Below, piece by piece: positions 16,529 through 24,364 of a DNA stretch of 64,000 nt. The stretch comes from 13-2-20CM-66-19 sp963760225. GTDB lineage: Bacteria > Pseudomonadota > Gammaproteobacteria > Steroidobacterales > Steroidobacteraceae. Both the position numbers and the translations under genes were made by a program. Below the pieces are notes generated by a model. It made no database searches. It saw nothing but the letters and a program-made list of their open reading frames with translations, and was not told the DNA's origin. Positions within the stretch are counted from its first letter, which is position 1, and each line of letters starts with the position of its first letter. The DNA lies in assembly GCA_963760225.1 (NCBI GenBank), contig CAVXCD010000003.1:620001-684000 (forward strand), read 5' to 3'.

Positions 16529-18434
16529 TTACGCCCCGCCGACCGAGCGCTTGCGTTCCGGGGCCTGCAGCGCCCACCAGCGCTCGACGCTGGCGGCGAG
16601 GCCGGCACTGTCGAGACCTGCGGCCGCGAGGCCGCTGTCGCGCGAGCCATGCTCGATGAAGCGATCAGGGATGCCGAGCTGCAGCAGCGGCAGCTGCAGG
16701 CCTTCCGCGCTCAGCAGCTCCCCGACGGCCGAGCCGGCGCCACCCTGGGTGGCATTCTCCTCGATGGTGACCAGCGCGCGATGGCGCGCCGCCACCGCCA
16801 CCACCAGCTCCTCATCGAGCGGTTTGACGAAGCGCATGTTGACGAGCGTCGCATCGAGCGCCTCGGCGATCTGCACCGCGGGCGCCACCAGCGCGCCGAA
16901 CGCGAGCAGCGCCAGCCCGCTCTTGCCCTCGCGCCGCAGCTGCGCCTTGCCGAGCGGCAGCGCGACCATGTCGGCGGAAACCGCCACGCCCGGACCGGTG
17001 CCGCGCGGGTAGCGCACGATGGCCGGGCAGCCGAGCGTGCTGGCGGTATAGAGCATCTGACGGCATTCGTTCTCGTCCGCCGGCGCCATGACCACGATGT
17101 TGGGAATGCAGCGCAGGTACGACAGGTCGTAGCTGCCCTGGTGGGTGGCGCCGTCGCTGCCGACCAGACCGGCGCGGTCCACGGCGAACACCACCGGCAG
17201 GTTCTGCAGCGCGACATCGTGAATGAGCTGGTCGTAGGCGCGCTGCAGGAAAGTCGAATAGATCGCCACCACCGGCTTGAGGCCCTCGGTGGCGAGGCCG
17301 GCGGCGAAGGTCACGGCGTGCTGCTCGGCGATGGCGACATCGAAGTAGCGCTCGGGGAAGCGTTGCGAGAACTCCACCAGCCCGGAGCCCTCGCGCATCG
17401 CCGGCGTGATGCCGATGATGCGCGGGTCGCGCTCCGCCATGTCGCACAGCCACTGGCCGAAGATCTGCGAGTAGCTCGGCCCGCCGCTCTTTTCCTTGTA
17501 GATGGTGCCGCTCGCCGGATCGAAGGGCCCCGGTCCGTGCCACTTGATCGGGATCGGCCTCGGCGGGCGCATAGCCCTTGCCCTTGCGGGTCACGACGTG
17601 CAGCAGCTGCGGCCCGCGCAGCTTGCGCACGTTGCGCAGCGTGCTCACCAGCGCCTTGACGTCATGACCGTCCATCGGCCCGATGTAGTTGAAGCCCATC
17701 TCCTCGAACAGCGTCCCGGGCAGCACCATGCCCTTGAGGTGCTCTTCCGAGCGGCGTGCCAGCTCCCACACCGTCGGCATCGGCCGCAGCACTTTCTTGC
17801 CGCCCTCGCGCAGGTGCGCGTAGACGCGCCCCGAGAGCGCGCGGGCGAACTGGTTCGACAGCGCACCGACGTTCTCGGAAATCGACATGTCGTTGTCGTT
17901 GAGGATCACCAGCAGGTCCGCCGGCAACGAGCCGGCATGGTTGAGCGCCTCGAAGGCCATGCCGGCGGTCATCGCGCCGTCGCCGATGATCGCCACCACG
18001 CGGCGATCCTCGCCGGCACGCGCCGCCGCCACGGCCATGCCGAGCGCGGCGGAGATCGAGGTGCTCGAGTGGCCGACTGAGAACGTGTCGTACTCGCTCT
18101 CGGCGCGGGTGGGGAAGGGCGCCAGCCCGCCGGCCTGCTTGATGGTGTGCAGCCGGTCGCGCCGCCCGGTGAGCACCTTGTGCGGGTAGGCCTGGTGACC
18201 GACATCCCACACCAGCCGATCGCGCGGGGTGTCGTAGACGTAATGCAGCGCGATGGTCAGCTCCACCGTGCCGAGGCCGGCCGCGAAATGCCCGCCGCGG
18301 GTACTGACGGTGTGGATCAGGAACTCGCGCAGCTCGTGCGCCACGGCCGGAAGTTTTCCGACTGGCAGACGACGCAGCTCCGCGGGGGTGTCGATCGCGG
18401 CGAGCAGCGGGTACTTGTCCAGCGCGGTGCTCAT
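16529..18434 (-). CDS. dxs: 1-deoxy-D-xylulose-5-phosphate synthase, interrupted by a +1 frameshift
   Basis: Thiamine-diphosphate enzyme that makes DXP from pyruvate and glyceraldehyde-3-phosphate, the entry step of the MEP isoprenoid pathway. The N-terminal part (from ATG 18434) has HVYDTPRDRLVWDVGHQAYPHK-type motifs and the ThDP motif GDGAMTAGMAFEALNHAG, and runs to KGKGYAPAEADP. It continues in the next frame as IKWHGPGPFDP with YFDVAIAEQHAVT and DRAGLVG. One extra base in the GGG at 17550-17552 (plus strand) accounts for the shift; removing it gives 634 residues, normal length. Everything else is intact, so a sequence error is more likely than loss. It heads a dxs-ispA-xseB neighbourhood. 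Confidence 0.88.
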
Positions 18435-18538
18435 CGTGGCTCAGTTTACACGGCCGGCCCGCCGGGACCGAAAAGCACGCCGGCGGCCGGGACGGTGCGC
18501 AGCGGCGGTGCGGCCCGCCGCGCAGGCGCGGCGCCCCT

Positions 18539-19465
18539 TCAGCTGTCGCGATCGACGATGAAGTGGGCGAGCTGCGCGAGCACCGCGGCGCGCTCGCCCA
18601 GCGGGGCCAGCGCGCTGACGGCCGCATCGCGCAGCTCGCGGGCCCGGGCGCGCGCCGTATCGAGTCCCACCGTGCTCGGGTAGGTGGGCTTGGCGAGCGC
18701 CGCATCCGCGCCGGTCGACTTGCCCAGCCGCCGCGGGTCGCCCGCGACGTCGAGGATGTCGTCCTGGATCTGGAAGGCGAGGCCCACCTCGGCGCCAAAC
18801 TGCCGCAGGGCGGCGAGCTCCTCGCCGGCGCGCACCCCGGCGGCGAGCGCGCCGAGCAGCACGCTGCATTCGATGAGCGCGCCGGTCTTGCGCCGGTGCA
18901 TATTCTCGACCGCCGACACGGACAGCTTGCGACCCACGGCTCCCAGGTCGAGCGCCTGGCCGACAGCCATGCCCGCGGTGCCTGCGGCGCGCGCCAGTAC
19001 GCGGATCATCTCGAGCCGCTCCTGCGGCGTGCTGCCCGCCATCGGCTCGTTCGCCAGCACCGCGAAGGCGAGCGCCTGCAGCGCATCGCCCACCAGTATC
19101 GCGGTGGCTTCGTCGTAGGCGCGGTGACAGGTCGGGCGTCCCCGCCGCAGGTCATCGTCGTCCATCGCCGGCAGATCGTCGTGCACCAGGGAATAGACGT
19201 GGATCAACTCGACGGCGGCGGCCGGGGCATCGAGGCGTTCCGCCGGCGCGCCGAGCGACTCGCCCGTGAGGTACACCAGCGTCGGCCGCAGCCGCTTGCC
19301 TGCCCCGAGCACGCTGTAGCGCATCGCGTCGCGCAGGCGAGCGGTGCCCGGATCGGGCAGGGCGAGCGCCTGCTCGAGCACGCCCTCGATGCGCGCCCGG
19401 CAGGCGGCGACGCGCGCCGCGAAGGCGGCATTGTCGGTCCCCTCATTGAGCGGCGCCGCGCTCAC
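18539..19465 (-). CDS. ispA: Farnesyl diphosphate synthase / short-chain polyprenyl synthase
   Basis: Condenses IPP with DMAPP and GPP to farnesyl diphosphate. The 308-residue all-helical prenyltransferase shows the first Asp-rich motif LVHDDLPAMDDDDLRRGRPT, GQALDL, and the second motif FQIQDDILD. The GTG start overlaps the xseB stop by four bases. Order on the minus strand is xseB, ispA, then dxs, the classic cluster supplying isoprenoid precursors. Confidence 0.96.
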   Translation of the reverse strand: MSAAPLNEGTDNAAFAARVAACRARIEGVLEQALALPDPGTARLRDAMRYSVLGAGKRLRPTLVYLTGESLGAPAERLDAPAAAVELIHVYSLVHDDLPAMDDDDLRRGRPTCHRAYDEATAILVGDALQALAFAVLANEPMAGSTPQERLEMIRVLARAAGTAGMAVGQALDLGAVGRKLSVSAVENMHRRKTGALIECSVLLGALAAGVRAGEELAALRQFGAEVGLAFQIQDDILDVAGDPRRLGKSTGADAALAKPTYPSTVGLDTARARARELRDAAVSALAPLGERAAVLAQLAHFIVDRDS

Positions 19466-19725
19466 CCCTTGTCCGTGTCTGCCGCGGCCGGCTCGTCGCT
19501 GGTCGGCTCGAAGGGCTGCAGTTCCGGCTGGCCGCTGCGCTTGAGAAGAATCTCGACCTTCTGCTGCGCGGCCTGCAGGCAGGCCTGGCAGTGCCGGGTG
19601 AGCACCACACCGCGCTCGAAGGTGCGCAGCGCCTCTTCGAGGGGCAGATCGCCGTGCTCCAGCCGCTCGACGAGCGCTTCCAGCTCCGCGAGCGACTGCT
19701 CGAAATCCTGTGGTGGGTCGGACAC
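19462..19725 (-). CDS. xseB: Exodeoxyribonuclease VII small subunit
   Basis: The 87-residue helical subunit pairs with XseA (not in this window) to degrade single-stranded DNA. DFEQSLAELEALVERLEHGDLPLEEAL is the family core, here read at residues 7-33; the tail after residue 65 is acidic and variable. It starts at a GTG (19725) and shares GTGA with the ispA start, so the two are translationally coupled. Confidence 0.94.
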   Translation of the reverse strand: MSDPPQDFEQSLAELEALVERLEHGDLPLEEALRTFERGVVLTRHCQACLQAAQQKVEILLKRSGQPELQPFEPTSDEPAAADTDKG

Positions 19726-19814
19726 GTGGATTGAAGGTTCCGGTGAGCGCGCGGCTCGCTGCCGCGCTGCGCGCGAACGTTACACAGCGGCTCGGTCCAG
19801 GGTCAACGCGAGGG

Positions 19815-19842
19815 TTGCACCGCCTGCGCCGGGGGGTATAGA
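19815..19842 (+). promoter_or_regulatory. Candidate promoter for the rubrerythrin cluster
   Basis: TTGCAC (19815-19820) and TATAGA (19837-19842) are 16 bases apart, ending 39 bases before the rubrerythrin ATG. Matches to consensus are modest (3/6 and 4/6). Transcription would start just ahead of the palindrome at 19856-19870, placing that palindrome where a repressor could block elongation or initiation. Confidence 0.35.
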
Positions 19843-19855
19843 GTCCGCCCCGGTA

Positions 19856-19870
19856 TTAGACCCAGTCTAA
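19856..19870. promoter_or_regulatory. Perfect palindrome upstream of rubrerythrin, candidate operator
   Basis: TTAGAC-CCA-GTCTAA is a perfect 6-3-6 inverted repeat ending 11 bases before the rubrerythrin ATG. The arms are too short and AT-rich to be a terminator, and there is no T-run. An operator for a redox or iron-responsive dimeric regulator is the likely reading (inference); which regulator cannot be said. Confidence 0.55.
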
Positions 19871-19881
19871 GTGAGGGCGTC

Positions 19882-20295
19882 ATGAATCTTAAAGGCAGCA
19901 AGACGGAGAAGAACCTGAAGGACGCGTTCGCCGGGGAGTCCCAGGCGAACCGCCGGTACCTGTATTTCGCGGCCAAGGCCGACGTCGAGGGTCTGAACGA
20001 CGTGTCCGCCGTGTTCCGCTCGACCGCGGAGGGCGAGACCGGGCACGCGCACGGGCATCTGGAGTACCTCGAGGCGGTCGGCGATCCGGCCACTGGTCTG
20101 CCGATCGGCGAGACGCGGCTCAATCTCAAGGCTGCCATCGCCGGTGAGACCCACGAGTACACCGACATGTACCCGGGCATGGCCAAGGCGGCGCGCGAGG
20201 AGGGCTTCGGCGAGATCGCCGACTGGTTCGAGACACTGGCGAAGGCCGAGCGCTCGCACGCCAATCGCTTCCAGAAGGCCCTGGACGGCATCTGA
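19882..20295 (+). CDS. Rubrerythrin (diiron domain only)
   Basis: Non-haem diiron protein, usually an NADH-linked peroxidase that protects against peroxide. The 137 residues form only the ferritin-like four-helix domain: FAGESQANRRY, EGETGHAHGHLEYL, AGETHEYTDMYPG and AERSHANRF supply the Glu/His iron ligands. The C-terminal rubredoxin domain of classical rubrerythrins (paired CxxC) is absent, so an external electron donor is needed. The Fe-S protein encoded next is the obvious candidate. The start codon is ATG 19882, 11 bases after the palindrome. Confidence 0.93.
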   Translation: MNLKGSKTEKNLKDAFAGESQANRRYLYFAAKADVEGLNDVSAVFRSTAEGETGHAHGHLEYLEAVGDPATGLPIGETRLNLKAAIAGETHEYTDMYPGMAKAAREEGFGEIADWFETLAKAERSHANRFQKALDGI

Positions 20296-20383
20296 GCCTG
20301 CCTCAGCCCGGCTTTGCGACCGAGGCGCGCACCCGCGGCCCGAGCGGCCGCGGGCGCGGCGCCGGGCGTGGGCCGCCCCTGCC

Positions 20384-21766
20384 GTGAGCGACACCGCCGC
20401 TCCACCGCCGCCCGCAGCGCAGCGCGAAGGCAGCCTCGAGGCGCCGAAGCGGGCGCCGCTCGAGTGGCGCAGCGATGCCTTCTACGACCGCCACGCGCTC
20501 GAGCAGGAGCTCGAGCGCGTGTTCGATATCTGTCACGGCTGTCGCCGCTGCTTCAGTCTGTGCAACGCTTTTCCGACGCTGTTCGACGCGGTCGATGCCA
20601 CCAGCGAGGGAGAGGTCGCGGCCGTCGACCGCAAGGTCTTCTGGGAGGTCGTCGATCACTGCTACCTGTGCGACATGTGCTTCATGACGAAGTGTCCGTA
20701 CGTGCCGCCGCATCCCTGGAACGTCGACTTCCCGCATCTGATGTTGCGCGCCAAGGCGGGACGCGCCCGCGATGGCGGCATCGACTTCGCGTCGCGGCTG
20801 CTCGCGGCCACCGACGTGGTCGGCCGGATCGCCGGTATTCCGGTGGTGAGCGAGACGGTCAATGCCGTAAACCGCTCCACCGCCGGCCGCGTGCTGCTCG
20901 AGAAGACACTCGGCATCGCCCGCAGCGCGCCGCTGCCGCAGTATCGGCACCCTCCGGCGCGCCGCCTGCTGTCGGCGCTCGGCACCACCGCCGCCCCACG
21001 GCCGCGCGCCGCGCCGCCGCCGCAGCCCACCGCCGACACCACCGGCCGCGTCGCGCTCTTCACGACCTGCTACGGCAATCGCAACGCGCCCGAGCTTGCC
21101 CAGGATCTCGCCGCGGTGTTCGCGCACAACGGCATCGAAGTGACGCTGCTGCCGCAGGAGCGCTGTTGCGGCATGCCGCGACTCGAGCTCGGGGATCTGC
21201 AGGGCGTGGCGCGACTCAAGGAGTACAACATCCCGCGGCTCGCGCAGGCGGTGGCGGCGGGCTTCGACATCGTGGCGCCGATTCCGTCCTGCGTGCTCAT
21301 GTTCAAGCAGGAGATACCCCTCATGTACCCCGAGGATGCGCCGGTGGCGCGCGTCGCCGGCCGCATGTTCGATCCGTTCGAGTACCTGATGCTGCGCCAT
21401 GCGGCGGGGTTGCTGCGCACCGATTTCAGCACCTCGCTCGGCAAGGTGAGCTACCACGTGCCCTGCCACCTGCGGGTGCAGAACCTCGGCCTGAAGACGC
21501 GCGACCTGCTCAGGCTCGTGCCAGGCACGAGCGTCGAGGCGATCGAGCGTTGCTCCGGGCACAACGGCACCTACGGGGTGAAGCAGCGCTTTCGCGCCGC
21601 CTCGGTCAGGATCGGCCGCCCGGTGGTGCAACGCGTGCAGGCGGCGCAGTGCGATCACTACAGCAGCGACTGCCCGATGGCCGGTGAGCAGATCGCCAGC
21701 GGCCTGGATTCAGCGCGCGCCCCGGAGCACCCCTTGCGGCTGCTGCGCATCGCCTATGGAATCTAG
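20384..21766 (+). CDS. Fe-S oxidoreductase of the GlpC/HdrD type
   Basis: 460 residues from a GTG at 20384 (the frame is open further upstream). Two [4Fe-4S] ferredoxin motifs lie in CHGCRRCFSLCNAFP and CYLCDMCFMTKCPY. Two cysteine-rich CCG-like domains follow: one with CYGNRNAP and CCGMPRLELGD, the second with CHLRVQNLG and a degenerate CSGHNGTYG. This is the electron-relay layout of heterodisulfide reductase D and anaerobic glycerol-3-phosphate dehydrogenase subunit C. No flavin or quinone-binding subunit is encoded here. Between rubrerythrin and DUF3501 it probably passes electrons to the diiron protein (inference). Confidence 0.85.
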   Translation: MSDTAAPPPPAAQREGSLEAPKRAPLEWRSDAFYDRHALEQELERVFDICHGCRRCFSLCNAFPTLFDAVDATSEGEVAAVDRKVFWEVVDHCYLCDMCFMTKCPYVPPHPWNVDFPHLMLRAKAGRARDGGIDFASRLLAATDVVGRIAGIPVVSETVNAVNRSTAGRVLLEKTLGIARSAPLPQYRHPPARRLLSALGTTAAPRPRAAPPPQPTADTTGRVALFTTCYGNRNAPELAQDLAAVFAHNGIEVTLLPQERCCGMPRLELGDLQGVARLKEYNIPRLAQAVAAGFDIVAPIPSCVLMFKQEIPLMYPEDAPVARVAGRMFDPFEYLMLRHAAGLLRTDFSTSLGKVSYHVPCHLRVQNLGLKTRDLLRLVPGTSVEAIERCSGHNGTYGVKQRFRAASVRIGRPVVQRVQAAQCDHYSSDCPMAGEQIASGLDSARAPEHPLRLLRIAYGI

Positions 21767-21770
21767 CCTC

Positions 21771-22364
21771 ATGACTGCCACCCGCAAGCTGGCGCCGGGC
21801 GACCTGATGACCCTCGAGCAGTACGCGCGCGAGCGGCCGGCGTTCCGCGCGCGCGTGCTGCGGCACAAGGCCGAGCGGCAGCTCGCCGTCGGCCCGAACG
21901 CCACCTGGTGCTTCGAGGACCGCCTCACGGTGCAGTACCAGGTGCAGGAGATGCTGCGCACCGAGCGCATCTTCGAGCCGCAGGGCATCGCCGACGAGCT
22001 CGGCGTCTACAACCCCCTGATACCCGACGGCAGCAACTGGAAGGTCACGCTGCTGATCGAGTTCACCCAACCCGAGGAGCGCGCGCGTGCGCTCGCGCTG
22101 CTGCAGGGGGTCGAGCATCGCTGCTGGGTACAGGTGGCCCGTGACGAGCGCGCGTTCGCCATCGCGGACGAGGACACGGAGCGCTCCAACGAACAGAAGA
22201 CCTCGGCGGTTCACTTCCTGCGCTTCGAGCTCAGCGCAGCGATGATCGCGCGGCTGCGCGACGGCGCGCGTCTGGCGCTCGGCATCGATCACGATCATTA
22301 CCGCCACGAGGTCCGCGACGTGCCGGCGCCGGTGCGGCAGGCGTTGCTCGCCGACTTCGGCTAG
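21771..22364 (+). CDS. DUF3501 family protein
   Basis: 197 residues, no signal peptide or membrane segment. Typical DUF3501 features are KLAPGDLMTLEQYARERPAFR at the N terminus, VGPNATWCFEDRLTVQYQVQEMLR in the middle, and HFLRFELS with LGIDHDHYRHEV near the end. The His/Asp/Glu-rich positions could bind metal (inference). It begins 4 bases after the Fe-S gene; an in-frame ATG at 21756, overlapping that gene, is an alternative start. The family is consistently found with rubrerythrin and this Fe-S protein in proteobacteria, but no biochemical role is established to my knowledge. Confidence 0.82.
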   Translation: MTATRKLAPGDLMTLEQYARERPAFRARVLRHKAERQLAVGPNATWCFEDRLTVQYQVQEMLRTERIFEPQGIADELGVYNPLIPDGSNWKVTLLIEFTQPEERARALALLQGVEHRCWVQVARDERAFAIADEDTERSNEQKTSAVHFLRFELSAAMIARLRDGARLALGIDHDHYRHEVRDVPAPVRQALLADFG

Positions 22365-22402
22365 CGCGCACCGTCGCCGCGGGGCAGCGCGCCAAGCGCC
22401 TC

Positions 22403-22411
22403 TGCTAAGAT
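22403..22411 (+). promoter_or_regulatory. Candidate extended -10 promoter for parE-parC
   Basis: TGCTAAGAT is an extended -10 (TG-n-TAAGAT, 22406-22411), 57 bases before the parE ATG. No clear -35 is visible, which an extended -10 can tolerate. Confidence 0.4.
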
Positions 22412-22468
22412 CGCGCCGCGCGCGTGGTTGCGCGCCGCACGCGGCGCTGCCAGGAAACACTGCACGGG

Positions 22469-24362
22469 ATGAGTCAGTCGTATACCGCATCCGACATCGA
22501 GGTCCTCTGCGGCCTCGAGCCCGTCCGGCGACGGCCGGGCATGTATACCCACACGCAGCGCCCCAACCACCTCGCGCACGAGGTGGTCGACAACAGCGTC
22601 GACGAGGCGATCGCCGGCCACTGCAAGCAGATCGACGTCATCCTGCACAAGGACGGGTCGCTGGAAGTGGAGGACGACGGCCGCGGCATGCCGGTCGACA
22701 TCCATCCGAAGGAGAAGGTGAGCGGCGCGGAGCTGATCCTCACGCGCCTGCACGCCGGCGGCAAGTTCTCCGACAAGACCTACAAGTTCTCCGGCGGCCT
22801 GCACGGCGTCGGCGTCTCGGTGGTGAACGCGCTGTCGAAGCACCTCGAGTGCTGGATCAGGCGCGGCGGCAAGGAATACAACATCGGCTTCAAGGACGGC
22901 AAGGTGTCCTCGAAGCTCGAGGAGATCGGCAGCGTCGGCCAGCGCAACACCGGCACGCGCCTGCGGTTCTGGCCGGATCCGAAGTTCTTCGACTCGGACA
23001 AATTCTCCGTCCCGCAGCTGAAGCACACGCTCAAGGCCAAGGCGGTGCTGTGCCCGGGGCTGCGCGTCACGTTCAAGAACGAGGCAACCGGCGAGAAGGA
23101 CGAGTGGTTCTACACCGGCGACCTGGGCGCCTATCTCGTCGAGGAGCTCGGCAAGCACGAGCGCATCCCGCCGGAACCCATCGCCAGCACCCGTGAGGGC
23201 GACAACGACACGGTGAACTACGCGCTGTGCTGGGCGCCGGATGCCGAGAGCGCCATCGGCGAAAGCTACGTCAACCTGATTCCCACTCCGGAAGGGGGCA
23301 CGCACGTCAACGGCCTGCGCGCCGGTGTGGCGCAGGCGGTGCGCGAGTTCTGCGAATTCCGCAACCTCGTGCCGCGCGGCATCAAGCTCACCCCCGAGGA
23401 CGTGTGGGACAAGGCGAACTACGTGCTGTCGGTCAAGATGCTGGAGCCGCAGTTCGCCGGCCAGATGAAGGAGCGGCTCGGCTCGCGCGACGCTGCCGCG
23501 CTGGTGGAGGGCTTCGCACGCGATTCGCTGGCGCTGTGGCTCAACCGCCACCCCGATGCCGGCGAGCGCATCGCGCAGTTTGCGATCGCCAATGCGCAGG
23601 AGCGCGCCAAGGCCGCGCAGAAGATCGTGCGCAAGCGCATCGCCGGCGGTCCGGCGCTGCCGGGCAAGCTGGCCGACTGCGCCAGCCAGGAACCCAAGCG
23701 CTGCGAGCTGTTCCTGGTGGAGGGCGATTCCGCCGGCGGCTCGGCCAAGCAGGCGCGCGACAAGGACTTCCAGGCCATCATGCCGTTGCGCGGCAAGATC
23801 CTGAACACCTGGGAGCTCGACTCCGCACAGATCGCCAGCAGCGAGGAAGTGCACAACATCAGCATCGCGCTGGGCGTGGAACCGGGGTCGGCCGACCTCG
23901 GCCAGCTGCGCTATCACAAGATCTGCATCCTCGCGGACGCGGATTCCGACGGGCAGCACATCGCCACGCTGCTGTGTGCGCTGTTCCTGCGCCACTTCCG
24001 CCCGCTGGTGACGCACGGGCACGTGTACGTCGCCATGCCGCCGCTGTACCGCATCGATGCCGGCAAGCAGGTGCACTACGCCCTCGATGAGGCCGAGCGC
24101 GATCAGCTGCTGAAGAAGATCGAAAAGGACAGTCCACGCACCAAGGCGACTGTACACACGCTTCAAGGGCCTGGGTGAGATGAACCCGACGCAGCTGCGC
24201 GAGACCACCATCGACCCGCGCACGCGGCGCCTGGTGCAGCTCACCATCGACGGCAAGGACAACACCGATCAGCTGATGGACATGCTGCTGGCCAAGAAGC
24301 GCGCCGCCGACCGGCGCGAGTGGCTCGAAGAGAAGGGCAACCTCGCGGAAGTGCAGGTATAG
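22469..24362 (+). CDS. parE: DNA topoisomerase IV subunit B, with a +1 frameshift near the 3' end
   Basis: ATPase subunit of topoisomerase IV, which decatenates daughter chromosomes. GHKL motifs (VVDNSVDEAIAG, VEDDGRGMPV, GGLHGVGVSVVNALS), the transducer, and the TOPRIM region EGDSAGGSAKQARD are intact. The frame beginning at ATG 22469 stops at 24178 after a garbled VHTLQGPG. The expected TRFKGLGEMNPTQLRETT continues one frame over to the TAG at 24362. One extra base near 24153-24158 (GTACACACG) explains this; corrected length is 630 residues, the same as E. coli ParE. parC begins 2 bases after the stop. Confidence 0.9.
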
Positions 24363-24364
24363 GC

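Noticed and set aside
17553..17572. Separate gene starting at the ATG at 17572 for the C-terminal half of DXS
   Set aside because: The first residues are the wrong frame of the same coding region, and the two halves join perfectly after removing one base, so this is one gene.
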